Below, in pieces: positions 34,311-45,985 of a DNA stretch of 64,000 nt (positions are counted from its first letter, which is position 1; the number at the start of each line of letters is the position of its first letter). The notes beneath the pieces are model-generated. The model was not told the origin of the DNA. It saw nothing but the letters and a program-made list of their open reading frames with translations, and made no database searches. This DNA is from Hawksworthiomyces lignivorus (lineage: Eukaryota > Ascomycota > Sordariomycetes > Ophiostomatales > Ophiostomataceae), in the NCBI GenBank assembly GCA_002917075.1, contig NTMA01000115.1:1-64000 (forward strand), written 5' to 3'. The position numbers and the translations under genes are program-made.

Positions 34311-35702
34311 AGGATCGTATTTCTTTAGGACTCGTGTATACAAGTTTGATCTAATTGGCGGGAGAGCGCAGTAGGGGCCTCCTTCGATTCTATTTCAAAA
34401 CTTAGAAGAATACTAGCTGTATATTGATTAATGAAACTAAGTTCCCCAGAGACCATGTTAATTATATACTCCTCTCAAAACCTCATTGGCCCCTAATGTT
34501 ATTTTGACTGTATTTCATTCGGTTCTGGGAAGCCTGGCTGTTGATGTGAGAATGAGAATTGAAACATAGGCACGCCTTTAATGTGAGGCTACCTGAGATG
34601 ATTCAGCGACATGATGACATGGCCGTAATAGCATGAACGCATATGTGGCCAGGCATAAAGTAAACAACAAGAATAAACAGATAATCTGAGGCGCTCCGAA
34701 ATATGCTCGAGATGAGAAACTTTGCAGACGCGATCAAGCGGAAGCGTGCGAGGCCTTGCAGTGTGTATTCGTGGCGTTCGACGATCGTCGTTGGCTTGTT
34801 TTTCGGCTCGAGCGACCTCGTTGCCGTGTACCGGGATGGAAGACGCACAAGGGCAACGCGGCCATGATCCCACCCGCCGTGTTACGATCACGCATTGCAG
34901 TTTTCAATAACTCGATCATATTGTTCGTGCTGAGCGGTATCTACGCCGTTGTCTACTACCTGTCGGAGTGATTCCAAATGGTCGAGGGCCAGCCCCGTGC
35001 GCAGCGGCGCCTGGCGATGCCTTAGTCACCCTGTGAACGAAAAGTGGGAAAAAAACACTTCTGCACTGCAGCATGTGTACATACTTTTAATTTCATAATT
35101 TGCAGCACTATGAACTTCAATACTCCCCGTTCTAGTGCACTTCAATGAAGGCCAAAGGGGCAAATAATAGGTATTGTAACCAAGCTACTCAAATTCTACA
35201 TCACTACTCCACAGAGCCTTTAACGGCTTACAAATTTAACCCAACCAAAGGCCGCTCCAAGCAATCTCAGGGCGCTGCTTACCGCCGTCTCGATATCTAG
35301 CCCCCACTCCCTGTAGGTGATCGTCAACTACTAATACCAAGTAGAGCTGCCATGTAAGAGGCACAGCCCATCAAATCTTTTGCATTCTTTGCCCTTCTTT
35401 GCTGGGCCATCTTTTCAGCCGCTTTGGGGAACCCTTGGCCTCCCACCCGCAGCTGCTTTCCACTCCCGTGCATCTAAGCGCCGGCCGCAGCCCCTGAAAA
35501 GATTCAGGTTTGTGACGCTGATTGGCCTCGAATTTTTTGTAGGGTTATGATCATCAATCCAATCCCTTCACCACCCTTGCCATAACTGCAACAGCCGCAA
35601 CGGTATACTGCTCTTGCCAACCTTACAACTACTATGGAGTAAAGTTACAGTGCATTAAACATCACACTTCCCACTAAGCCCTTGTAATACGAAGACACAG
35701 AC
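34311..35702. other. Intergenic, no supported gene
   Basis: Several short frames overlap near 34590-34970 on both strands, none with a recognisable domain. The last 600 bp could contain lost 5' sequence of the following gene, but no homologous frame could be read. Confidence 0.45.
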
Positions 35703-36188
35703 ATGCCCATATTAGGCTTACAGCTCCGGTTTGACCTGCCAAATGGGTTGCCCTCTCCACCGCAGGGCTTTAATATAGCAAACGTGCTCTACCAGGCCGA
35801 AGATCTTGATCTTGCGCAGCTGGTCGGCAACCTCACGGAGCGCATGACCGACTACGTGGCAAGCGTCGGCGGCCCCAGCCAGGTGGCCGGATCTGCATTC
35901 CGGCAAGAGACGTTCATACTCGTGCCCTGGCCGTGGTTCATCCTGCCGGCAGCGGTGGTCTTGTTCGCGGCCATCGTAGTGCAAGCCACTATTCTTATCA
36001 ACAGGGCCCAGTATGGTGTTCCGTGGAAGTCGTCCAGCCTGCCGTACCTTTTCCATCCGGTGAGTGGCGCTGTGCCGTGGGAGCAGTTGCCTCTGGAGAA
36101 GCTGAGTGACATGGACGATGTGGCTCAGAAGGTTGACGTGAGGCTAGAAAAGGTTGGAGATACGCGCTTTATGCTGGCTCTTTCTTGA
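35703..36188 (+). CDS. DUF3176-like membrane protein, C-terminal part only
   Basis: A 161-residue frame from the ATG at 35703. It looks like the C-terminal end of the DUF3176-type fungal membrane proteins: an ectodomain tail (LVGNLTERMTDYVAS), an ETFILVPWPW stretch leading to one hydrophobic helix (FILPAAVVLFAAIVVQATILI) and a cytosolic tail with VPWKSSSLPYLFH. Full-length members usually have several hundred residues and two more helices, which are absent upstream. It is therefore probably a 5'-truncated relic or a small derived gene with its own ATG. The function of the family is unknown. Confidence 0.65.
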   Translation: MPILGLQLRFDLPNGLPSPPQGFNIANVLYQAEDLDLAQLVGNLTERMTDYVASVGGPSQVAGSAFRQETFILVPWPWFILPAAVVLFAAIVVQATILINRAQYGVPWKSSSLPYLFHPVSGAVPWEQLPLEKLSDMDDVAQKVDVRLEKVGDTRFMLALS

Positions 36189-36845
36189 TACGGACAGGTT
36201 CTTCTGAGATTTGGGGGACTTTCTGCATTAGTATCAACTACCTAGAGAGCTTGGGACAATCCTATCGACTGCACCCGGCGTCGAAGAAACAGATAGAAAC
36301 TTTCTAGCTTTGTATGCACCAATAGCCCCGTTATTCTATAAATGTAATACAGTGTAATATGTGACAACATTTTTAACACAGTATTATATTTTTTTCAAAC
36401 CATTAGGTGTCTTTTTTTATTTGTCCTTTGGTGTAGGAATAGCTGGCGCCTTGTACGAATCTTAGATTATATCGAATCTCTCTTATGTTTGTCATAGTTC
36501 GGGGTAGCAGAAGGCATTTTTCAACAGCATTGTATCTAGTCTTTCACAGCAGCAGACACATCTTAATCTCCTTAGTCGGCACCTGTCGGTAGTAGAAATA
36601 TTATATTATGCGTCCTTGCAGGAGCAGCACAAGTAGACAATATGTATCATTTATGTGGGCATTCCCTCTGCCGCATCAGAGGCTTTCAATAAATTGATTG
36701 CTTGATGTCGTTAGAAAGTTTTCAATTGTAGAAATACAGGTTATCTTGCTCGCTCGCTCGCCTGAACGTGGACGCCAGGGATAAATACGAGACCAAGTCA
36801 TGAACAGAAAAAGCATTCAATACCAGGTGAGTGTTGAGGAAATTG
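36189..36845. other. Intergenic, no supported gene
   Basis: AT-rich 3' flanks with poly-T runs near 36390 and 36412. Nothing recognisable. Confidence 0.5.
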
Positions 36846-37939
36846 CTACATCCGATAGCGGAAATATTCGACGAATTGCTGGTTCTGCTTGAAAGACTGT
36901 GCGAGAAGCATCTGGGTCGCGATGAACATGGCATATAACTCGCGGCTCTGACCGGGGTTCGAGTTATTTTGGTTTGCCAGAAAGGTTTGGAGTTGCTCCT
37001 GGTGGAATGCTGCCACGGTTTGCAGTAAATCACCGGGAGACTTAGCCGGAGTGAGTGCCGCGGACTGGGATGGAACCAGGACGGCGCTGGGCGAACGGAG
37101 GACGGGGACAGGGGGGAGCGGGTACTGTGGAACAGAATGCTGTACCGGGGGTGGTGGCGAATCTAAACAGATTGTGATCGGGGTAGCTATTTGCGGTCCG
37201 GCGATGCTCTGGGGGCGATCGTTTGTGGGTGGAGCCACCGGCGGGTGACTGGGGTGGTTCTGAGCGAGGACCTGGGGCATGGTATGATTTCGGGGTACGG
37301 CCGCAGGTGTATTGGGGAATGTGGCTTGATTTCTAGGCTGAAGAGAATCGTCCATAGGATCGACGACGGGATCAATGGCAGGTTGAGGTTTGGGGCTGTC
37401 AACACTGTTGTCTTCTGATTTGTCGTCAGTATCACTGTCTTCCGATTCGTTACCAGTGTCGCTGTATTCTGGCTCGTCTTTGATGTTGCTGTCTTCAAAT
37501 AAAGGGAGCGTATCCTCATTGGCATAATACCTCCGGGAAACAACTCCAACGTAGAAAACGTGCTGTCGACAGGCCGTTTGCGAGCGTAAGGAAAGTCGCG
37601 CGTTAATCAAACATAACTGGGCTTTCGATGGGCAATATTTTTCAACCTGGTGTGATGCGAGTGGATGGGATCGAAAAGTCGGGCGGCGATGATCTCCATA
37701 TGCTGATCTAAAGTAACGAATGCATCCTCAGACTCAAGCGTGGCAAGGCAGCGTTCGACGGATTGGCCCATAGACGTCAACGCGTAGCACTTGCGTTCTC
37801 TGAGCATGGACATGAGCAAATGGTGAACCTGCATCATAGGACGCTTAATGTCTACTTTGAGATGTTTGTAACAAATACGGTTGAAACGCGACTGGATGGC
37901 ATTGACGGCATCACGAGAGAGCTTTGCGGTAGACGCCAT
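36846..37939 (-). CDS. Hypothetical protein, acidic and proline-rich
   Basis: From the ATG at 37939 a 109-codon first part is helical and basic (LSRDAVNAIQSRFNRICYKHLK). It is followed after a short predicted intron (37612-37563, donor GTTTGA, acceptor GACAG) by a 238-residue part. The second part is acidic (repeated SEDSDTDDKSEDN), then Pro-rich and low complexity, then ends in a helical segment with FHQEQLQTFLANQNN and QMLLAQSFKQNQQFVEYF. The intron removes the only stop between the two frames and keeps phase, giving 347 residues. I do not recognise the family. A nuclear scaffold or regulator is possible from the composition, but this is only a guess. A further 5' exon above 37939 is also possible. 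Confidence 0.5.
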
Positions 37940-38620
37940 GCTGGTTTGGCTGTTCTCTTGACTGTGATTGGCAGTATATCAGGTAGACATCCGGCGAACA
38001 TGACGAGCTTGTCAGGTTCGAAGCAGCCGACGAATGCGATGAAGGTGTAGGGCAGGGAGTTGTGCGACGACAGTTGCATGGAGCTGAAGTCGTGGGCATA
38101 ACCCTTCGGGCCAGGGCTCCCACATTCTGAAACCAGACGAATTGAGCTATAGGGGCTCCGTATACAGTGTGTAATTATGGTGTAAACAGTTCAAAAGACG
38201 GTACTGGAAGCCCTGGAAATAAAAAGAGCTGTAACTATTTCTATGCGACGTCAGAGAGGCCTATATTTCTCGATTAAGAAGGCCACCGTCTATGGTGGCC
38301 ACAACAGTATTCCCAAACTTGCAATTTTAAAAACATCCTTACAGGCTATTAATCACAAAAACGAAGTCTATTAGTCTAAACGAGACGCTGTGGCTGTGCC
38401 ACAAGAGCACATGAATCTAAACAGTCCAGAGCAGGGACCGCACAGGCGGACTTCTTTAAGAGGAACTTTTCTGGTGAGCATTTTCGTGTGGGATAATAGA
38501 TCCCTAACATCTTCCTTTACACAAATTTCTTAATACTAAAGTAAATCAGGTCAACTCAAAGGAACAAGTCTATGTTATAGACGTCTACTGTATTATACGA
38601 TTCTCCTTCACTCTTCAAAT
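37940..38620. other. Intergenic, possible 5' exon
   Basis: A minus-strand frame at 38079-37950 (ATGCAACTGTCGTCG start) reads a hydrophobic 40-residue stretch and could be an alternative 5' exon of the preceding gene. Otherwise nothing is recognised. Confidence 0.35.
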
Positions 38621-39136
38621 ATGTTGATACAATATCAAGAGCCTGAAATTATACGGACGGCCACGTTACGGTTCATTACTAAGGTTGAGGAGGGTGAACT
38701 CTTCTCTTTGCTAGCCTCTGGATCTATTATTTTAGGTCCTGAGATATTCTATGAAACGTGGCATCAAAATCTCGAGGAAATGGCAGAGGCGAAGGCGATC
38801 CAAATTCGTGGCTCCGACAAGTGGGATAGGAATACTCATCTATTCATGGAACTGTCGAGAACACTCATTACGGATCCTTTTTTATGGTACCATGCTAGCG
38901 GAATGCCAGCACCAACTCTCGTTTTGGACCCGCGCCATATGCATTCGAACTCTACTTCTCTTTTTGGGGTTCGTGCAGAGACAGCCCGAAAAGCCACGCC
39001 ACAAGAAGTTGGCCATGTTGTTGAAGAGTTGTCTATTATTCGTTTAGATGAACTAAGAGGATGGTCCGATCGTAATGATGATCCAATAATTCCATTCGCG
39101 TACTCGAGGGCTCTACGTTACCTCCCCCTCACCTAA
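38621..39136 (+). CDS. Hypothetical protein, 171 residues
   Basis: A single open frame from the ATG at 38621 to a TAA, flanked by AT-rich non-coding sequence. The protein is soluble with mixed helices and strands (IRTATLRFITKVEEGELFSLLASGS, VVEELSIIRLDELRGW). No signal peptide, membrane helix or known motif is seen. It may be a fragment of a larger ancestral gene, because the surrounding 2 kb holds other gene remnants. Coding status rests on length alone. Confidence 0.4.
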   Translation: MLIQYQEPEIIRTATLRFITKVEEGELFSLLASGSIILGPEIFYETWHQNLEEMAEAKAIQIRGSDKWDRNTHLFMELSRTLITDPFLWYHASGMPAPTLVLDPRHMHSNSTSLFGVRAETARKATPQEVGHVVEELSIIRLDELRGWSDRNDDPIIPFAYSRALRYLPLT

Positions 39137-39599
39137 CCGAACGATTCGACCAAGTTTTCAAAATGTAAGGCAGTAAGGCGATTTTTGGCGGGTTGTCGAG
39201 ACTTAGTTAAAATTAGAAGATTCCTATAAAACATGGGAGAAATTACAGTAAAAGGCGAAATGGGTGTCGTAAAATTTTTTAGTCAACTTTTATTAAGAGG
39301 GTCTATTATTTCCAGACCTCTTTAAGCCTTTAACCCTTTTTAGTTGTACTTTGATAGTACCGTTATTCATTATCATAACAGGTTATTAGTAAGACCTCTC
39401 AAGCAGTCCACTCAATGGTTTCTTGCCAAGGGACGCAACGTGATTTAATACTATAACCAAAATTTTGAGGACCAAAGCAGACTATCGACAAATTAACAAG
39501 ACTACGGCATTATACATTTGATCTTTTCTTCATTGTTTGACTGCTATAATACTTTAGTAGCGAAGCCCTTATTTCCTTTTTATATATTGTATATTTCCT

Positions 39600-39810
39600 G
39601 AACAATCATTGTGACCCGGATCCAGGAAACATCATTATCAATGAAGATTCGATTGAAATAATCGACTGGGAGAATGCTTGGTTCGTTCCCATGGACTAGG
39701 TTCGCCCCAAATTTGCAGATCTGGCGGAATGGATCCAGGGAGCTAGATGCTTTGGAGTCCAGAGAAGTTGGAGACCAATGGATGGAATGGTAGACGAAAA
39801 CTAGACATCA
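39600..39810 (+). pseudogene. Remnant of an aminoglycoside-phosphotransferase-like kinase
   Basis: A short readable piece, DPGNIIINEDSIEIIDWENAWFVP and on, matches the catalytic PGN and IIDWE signature of the APH/choline-kinase-like fold common in fungi. It is followed by MD, an in-frame TAG at 39697-39699 where relatives usually have Trp, and then VRPKFADLAEW. No N-terminal lobe is found within several hundred bases upstream. It is a relic. Confidence 0.65.
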
Positions 39811-39986
39811 TCAAAGACAAGGGAAACATGTTAAGAGCATACATACGTGAATACAATTTTATCACGTAACTAGCTGTAGTTGCATAACAATGTGGGACTT
39901 TCAATACAATGGAAGCTCATGGAAACTTATAGAAACTTTCAGAGAAGTAGACACGTAGCCTCTTTGGGACCTGGCGTGCCTGGCTA

Positions 39987-41012
39987 ATGCAACGAGGCAA
40001 ATGCGCCATCGATCTTGCCGGGGATCTCGACTCAACAACTAGCGCCACTATGGAGGACAATTTTGACTGGCTGAGCGGCGATTATCCCGTATACTATCGA
40101 ACCCCCAGATTTCCATCGCCCGACACCCCTAGAGACGGTCCAACGATCGGGCGAACCAGCCGAGCCAGCGTAGGCGCCGAGCGAGCCAGTCAACAAGCTG
40201 AACATGATTAACCCAGTGGCGAACGTGCGTTGCCACTTTTGTGGCTGGGTAATTGGGAAAGGGACAAAGAGTATGATAGGAATAACCCCGAATGTATACA
40301 TTATGACTTTCGGTGGAAAGTCTCGCAGCGTGAGAATATTAGAGCAAGGCATGTTTCGTCAGACTCCGTTCTAAATATCGTCCTTGCTCCGAGCGATTTT
40401 TGGATGGTTGACTTCAAGGCAAGACTCGAAGCTCTTCTGAAAGATGAAGATAAGTTTCCTGGGAGTGCGTACACGTGCGAAGAAACAATCATCGACATTT
40501 CTATCGAGCGAAGCCGTCAACGCGGTCTGAAGAAACGATTTAATGGCTTGGAGATTGATTGGAAATTAGTGGATGGCCACCTGGAGAGCCTTGGAGATGT
40601 TCTCGGTAAGAAAAAGAAAAAAACTTTTACCGTTGAGCTTGTTTACAAGGAAGTCTCGAGTGACCCGGCAACAAAGGGTAAGAAGAAGCAGAGCGCCACT
40701 GAGGTACAAAGGCTTCAGAAGCCTGCCGATGCTGGTCATTGGGAGCAGCTCTGCAAGCATTATCGCTGCAGAGCCAAATATTGCAAGGAAGGGCCCCACT
40801 GTACACAGGATCATCAGGGAAAACACCTCAAGCTGCTGCCAAAACACCTCGAGCAGACCCACCATCACAATATGGAAAAGATGAAGGGAGGAGGGGAAGG
40901 GGCCGTCTTCAGCCTCGGGATCCTACCGGCAGTCTTTCAAGACTGTGTTGAATTACAGCTATGTGCGAATTCGATGTCCTCTTTAAGAAAAAGTTTCGGT
41001 GTTGAAATCTGA
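39987..41012 (+). pseudogene. Uncharacterised fungal family protein with one nonsense codon
   Basis: One reading frame from the ATG at 39987 to 41012 is broken only by a TAA at 40209-40211 (a single C-to-T change from CAA). The N-terminal part contains acidic and Ser/Pro-rich sequence. The C-terminal part has IVLAPSDFWMVDFKARLEALL and a Cys/His-rich segment CRAKYCKEGPHCTQDHQGKHLKL. A very similar Cys-His segment occurs in a common uncharacterised fungal family often met in repeat-rich DNA. The extreme C-terminus after HLEQ does not resemble the family and may be frameshifted. Readthrough or a start downstream of the stop cannot be excluded, but no good ATG follows it. Confidence 0.6.
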
Positions 41013-41157
41013 GTTACACAGTACCGATTAAACTTAAATATACTGGATACATTATCACGTTTACAACCGTACAAAGCAAATGGCGACTGTCAATTTAGCT
41101 TACATAATGTACAAAGAAGCGAAACATAATACCTTCAACAAACAAAAATAGGACACT

Positions 41158-44100
41158 TCAACTCCACTTTTCCACAGTAGTTGCAGACGATAGAGTGTGT
41201 GGATGTTTCGGGCCAAGGATTCGTTGACAAGCCTGAACACATTCCTTCATCAGTGCCAAAGCGTCTCCACGACGACCTTGACCCCTCCAAGTAAAAGCAA
41301 GATTATTCATGCTCGTCAACGTGTCGGGATGGTCTGGCCCCAGCTTCGTTTTACTTGTCTCCATCACCTGCACCTCTAGCTTTTCGGCCTCCTCCCAGCG
41401 GCCCTGATTCCAAAGCGTCGACGCAAGGTTGGCCATACTCGTCAACGTAGAGGGATGGTCTGGCCCCAGTTTCGTTTTACTCGTCTCCATCACCTGCACG
41501 TCTAACTTTTCGGCCTCCTCCCAACGGCCCTGATTCCTGTACGTCGACGCAAGGTTGGCCATGCTCATCAACGTAGAGGGATGGTCTGGCCCCAACTTCG
41601 TTTTACTCGTCTCCATCATTTGTACGTCTAGTTTTTCGGCCTCCTTCCAGCGGCCTTGATTTCTGTACGTCGACGCAAGGTTGGCCATACTCGTCAACGT
41701 AGAGGGATGGTCTGGCCTCAGTTTCGTTTTACGAGTCTCCATCACCTGCACGTCTAACTTTTCGGCCTCCTCCCAGCGGTCCTGATTCCTGTACGTCGAC
41801 GCAAGGTTGGCCATGTTCGTTAACGTAGAGGGATGGTCTGGCCCCAACTTTGTTTTACTCGTCTCCATCACTTGTACCTGTAGCTTTTCGGCCTCCTCCC
41901 AACGGCCCTGATTCCAAAGCGTCGACGCAAGGTTGGCCATACTCGTCAACGTGTCGGGATGGTCTGGTCCCAGTTTCGTTTTACTCGTCTCTATCACCTG
42001 TACGTCTAGTTTTTCGGCCTCCTCCCAGCGGCCTTGATTCCTGTACGTCGACGCAAGGTTGGCCATGCTCGTCAACGTGTCGGGATGGTCTGGCCCCAAC
42101 ATCGTTTTATGAGTCTCCATCACCTGTACCTCTAGCTTTTCGGCCTCCTCCCAACGGCCTTGATTCCTGTACGTCGACGCAAGGTTGGCCATGCTCGTCA
42201 ACGTGTCGGGATGGTCTGGCCCCAACATCGTTTTACGAGTCTCCATCACCTGTACGTTTAGCTTTTCGGCCTCCTCCCAGCGGCCCTGATTCCTGTACGT
42301 CGACGCAAGGTTGGCCATACTCGTCAACGTGTCGGGATGGTCTGGCCCCAGCTTCGTTTTACGAGTCTCCATCACCTGTACCTGTAGCTTTTCGGCCTCC
42401 TTCTAGCGGCCCTGATTCCAAAGCGTCGACGCAACCCAAGTCATGCTTGTTAGCGTGAAAGTATGGTCCGTCCCGAGCTTCGTCTTGCGAGTCTCCATCT
42501 CTTGCTTAAATGGCGCTTCTGCTTCATTGTACCGCCCGTCGTAGTAGAGACATCTTCCATATCTCCATAGTAGATCAAGCTTGTCCTTGTTATCTTCGGC
42601 ATTAATGCTTGACCCGAGCGTGTAATATACATGCGGCATATATGATCTCCACACCGCTCGATTATTATGGCCAACATCTACCAACACTTCCGCCAGTCTT
42701 GCGATGACTCTTTCTATCCAACCAGACAGCAGATTTTCTTTTCGGAGCCAGTTCCTCGTCGTCAAGTGTACCAGCCGATGAATATTTATAGCTGAGTCTG
42801 TTGAGCCTGTTGAGTCTGTAGTCGGTGTGACGATAAAAGAGTAGCCTTGTAGTGTGCCTATCGCGTCTGTTTCCTTCTTACGTGATGAGCCTGGCGGAAG
42901 AAGCGACCGCGGAATGTCTTTGGCATCTACACAGGCCATAAACGCCAAGTAATCTGCCGCAAGGGGGTCGCGTTGCCGAATCTGTTTGAATGAGATAAGC
43001 CAGGTAGTGGTCACTGGATTTTTTACGTCATGATACCGCCACTCGTCTTCAAAATCTTCGCTGAGAAGATCGATCACGTCCTCTTCTTGCTCTTCTAAAA
43101 GTGATAGATAGTTTCCCAAGCCTATTCCGTTCTCGTTGATGTACGCTGCAGCCTGGACAATTGCCAACGGGAGGTAAGTGAGTCGGTCGAGCAGGTCTGT
43201 CGTAACTTCTTGGCTACTAACGAGGCCCCGATCACTTAGATAGTTTTGTAGTAGCTTCTTGCCGCTGAGTTTGTCCATTTCCGATAATTTTATGACGTTT
43301 CGACTAGCAAGCTTTACAGCCGTCTTCTGATCACGCGTCGTAAAGATTATGGATCCTTGGAGACTTTTCGGGAGATAGTCAATCAGACGGCTGGATTCCA
43401 TCGCAGGTTTATCAATCCACATACTGATATTGTCGGCATTGTCGAAAACTAAGAGCCATGGACCGGCGTTCTCACTATTTAAGTGATTTTGCACAAGTCT
43501 TTTTATGTCTACTTTGTCGTCTTCCTAGCCGGATAGGCCAAGCTGTCTGGCGGCACTGAGATACGTTTGCCCAAGGGCCTCTTTGCTCGTTGCGGGCATC
43601 CAGATCACAGAGCAGTTCTCATTTTCTTTTCTTATTCGGTAGACCAGCTCAAGCACCAGTTGGGTCTTGCCGACCCCGCCAAGTCCAGTGATTGCGACCC
43701 TTGCAGTCTGTTGTCCCATAAACACAGCCTGACGAAGCCTTTTCAGCTCGGACTCACGACTAATAAAGAGGGAGTTTCGTTCAAATGGCACCATCCACAC
43801 GTGATTACGAGCTTTTAAGTGATTAGTAGACTGATTGTAAATAAAGAAACGAGCATATATTAAACAACACACCTCCTAGAGAGCTAGGGTTTCTAGCCTT
43901 AACAATATGGTTTTTAAGTCGACGTTTTGCAGATTCTCTCCCTTCGCCGTACCTAATAGACATTGAAATATTAAAAATCCTCAGAAGACAATACGTCAAG
44001 TCCTCTTCGCGTGTGGTTTGTCGGGTCTCTGCCCATTTAAATCGCTCAAGGACTTCGAACTGCTCCAAAGCACCTCCCTGCAGAGCCAGGAGAGCAATCC

Positions 44101-44632
44101 CGGTGATTTCGTGAATCCGTTGCTCAAGGGATCTCTTGTCTCCCAGCCGCCGGCCGTCCTTCGTGAAGAATTCGACCGATGCTGGCGCGAGCAGCTCTTG
44201 AAGCGTCCAGCCTCGCTTAAACCATTTGCTCGCCCGGAAAGCTGGCATCCATACAGGCTCAGGTTGCGAGCTATCCCTTACGTCTCCAGGAACTGAGATA
44301 TCCGGCAGGTACACATAGCATCGGACCGCATTTTGGTACCAACGAAACATGGATCGGATTGCAGAGGAGAGTTCGGCCTCGTCTGATTTGTTGATGCAGC
44401 AGGTGTCCACCCAGAAATGACGCAGTCCATCACGTCTAGCTTGTGCTGCGCAGAACTTGATCTTCTCGTAGCCTTTCTTGTTGTTTCCCGTGCCGTCCAC
44501 CACATCTCTATAGGAGACCTCTTCGGTGTCTGGGCCCCATGAATGGGACAGAATGGCATACCCAGGTATGTCGGTGATCAGGTCGTTCGTCAACCGAAAC
44601 TGGCCATCACTGCACTCTTCTAATAGCCGCAT
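41158..44632 (-). pseudogene. HET-NB-ARC-TPR NLR-like gene with two in-frame stops
   Basis: Exon 1 (44632-43873) encodes a HET domain: YAILSHSWGPDTEEVSY, HFWVDTCCINKSDEAELSSAI and SKWFKRGWTLQELLAP. A short intron (GTGTGT donor, TACTAAT branch, AAAAG acceptor) leads to exon 2 (43811-41158). This carries an NB-ARC NTPase with P-loop GLGGVGKT and Walker B LLVFDNADN, then kinesin-light-chain-type TPR repeats. The total frame is 1138 codons with TAG stops at 43525-43527 (in the NTPase) and 42403-42405 (in the first TPR, at the Trp of GRWEEAEKL). Domain order matches fungal NLR-like proteins involved in heterokaryon incompatibility and cell death. As written it cannot make a full product; stop readthrough or allelic intact forms elsewhere are possible. 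Confidence 0.85.
41360..42500 (-). repeat. Near-identical 126-bp tandem repeats encoding TPRs
   Basis: About nine head-to-tail units of 126 bp, each encoding a 42-residue TPR with core LGPDHPDTLTSMANLAS. Units differ at only a few positions (for example S/R/H after MET, D or S after HP, STYRNQ or STLWNQ). The outermost units are more degenerate. High identity within one gene points to recent expansion or gene conversion. Confidence 0.92.
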
Positions 44633-45180
44633 GGTATGGGGCGGGGTTCGTCAGATGACGTCAGGTGGGTACTAAAAAAAGACGGTTGCTATGGAGCCCG
44701 ATGCAGTACTGGAGAGAATATCGAATGAGTTGAAGAAACCTACTTTTAGACGAAGCCTAATAAAAAGAGGAAGATTGAATCCCTGTGCTGGTCAGACGTC
44801 GGGCGGCAAGGCTGCAACATCACCGAAATATCCTGCGAGACAGTAAATTTATACCTCAGGCACCAACATTACCGTACCCATTTACTAATGTATCATATGA
44901 TTAATAAGCATAAAATCTAGCAAATCAAAATGATGCCACTGTATTACGTACTGCCAACTCTCCTGCCCTCCCTGCCGCCAACTCTCCTACTCTCCCCGCC
45001 GCTGAATCTTCTACCCTCTCTGCCACCGAGGCTATTCGAGATATGTATTTGTTAAACCTGATACGGTACTACTACGGTGGATTCTTGGACCTACTGCTTT
45101 TATAAGCATTACTGTTAAATAGGTTGAATTTTTCTGAGCAGGAAGATATAACTTACTAGTTAGTAGGTTAGAATCTAGTC
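44633..45180. other. Intergenic with pyrimidine-rich degenerate tandem
   Basis: At about 44950-45030 a CTGCCAACTCTCCTGCCCTC-like unit repeats about three times imperfectly. The rest is AT-rich with no gene. Confidence 0.45.
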
Positions 45181-45618
45181 TAGTTATGGCCTAAAATAGT
45201 ATAGGGTAATTGGAAGACTTGCCTACCCTCGACGCTTGTCTACCCTCGAGGGTGCTTTGGTGCAGACCATTGAGCTGGCAGGGGGTATTGGCCATAGTGG
45301 TGAGTCGATTTTTGATTTTTCCCATACAAAAATAGTTCTGCGGAAAAATAATTTCGTGAGCACCCTGGCCTTTTCCAAAGCTCTGAGTGCCAAGACGACG
45401 GTGGGACTATGAGAAACAGAAAATTCTCTTCTCAACGGTCCCACATTGGTCCCTATAGCTATACTCGTTGGTTAGTTATTGAATATAAAAGTTTGGTGTT
45501 AAATTTGATTCAATTATAGGGCTTATGGCCCTGTACGCCCCACAAGACCCTAGTCCTTTAGTGCTTACTCTGCTGTGACCTGTTGCTCTACAGTGCGGTG
45601 AGGTGCTGTAGCTCAACA
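45181..45618 (+). repeat. Dispersed repeat family R1, copy D (longest)
   Basis: Runs from GGCCTAAAATAG to the GCTCAACA end at 45618. Includes two units of the CTTGYCTACCCTCGA minisatellite, GGTGGGACTATGAG, AAAATTCTCTTCTCAAC and CCCTATAGCTATAC. It aligns with copy C in reverse complement across the whole unit and with copy A over its last 165 bp. No coding capacity is convincing. Confidence 0.78.
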
Positions 45619-45985
45619 GTACCATTGACCATATCACAACTGGATATTAGCCACGATCACGGTCTGCGGCTGAAGCTGGGAACTGACCCTATATCTAGAG
45701 ATGGCGTGATCTGGCATATTGATAGCTGGTATGACACGACACTATCCTCGGCTAGGTCTTGTACATTGTCTGCTGACTTTTCCGTAGAAAGGAATCTCAG
45801 GCGTCTGGCATTAAAATTCATGGAACGAACGGGGCGAATGTCTTTCGCAAATGGCCGCCATTCCCTCGAGGTTATATCTAGGACTACAGTGTTGCATCAG
45901 TACCTCTTTGGATAGGACAGAAACAATATGACTAAATATCAGCGACCGGTCTCGCTGCCTCAATCGAAATAGGCACGTCACCATG
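45619..45985. other. Spacer between repeat copy D and the Tc1 element
   Basis: An open frame to 45915 reads SRDGVIWHIDSWYDTT and similar, which I do not recognise. It could be a host or transposon remnant. Confidence 0.35.

Noticed and set aside
41850..42458. Plus-strand 202-codon frame rich in Pro and Ser
   Set aside because: It is the antisense image of the TPR repeats; its own repeat pattern follows from the opposite strand.
41360..42500. Regular 126-bp periodicity resembling a CRISPR or satellite array
   Set aside because: Each unit translates in frame to a 42-residue TPR and there are no unique spacers; it is a coding repeat.
45583..45915. Open frame downstream of repeat copy D as a gene
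   Set aside because: The start lies within the repeat and the product matches nothing recognised.
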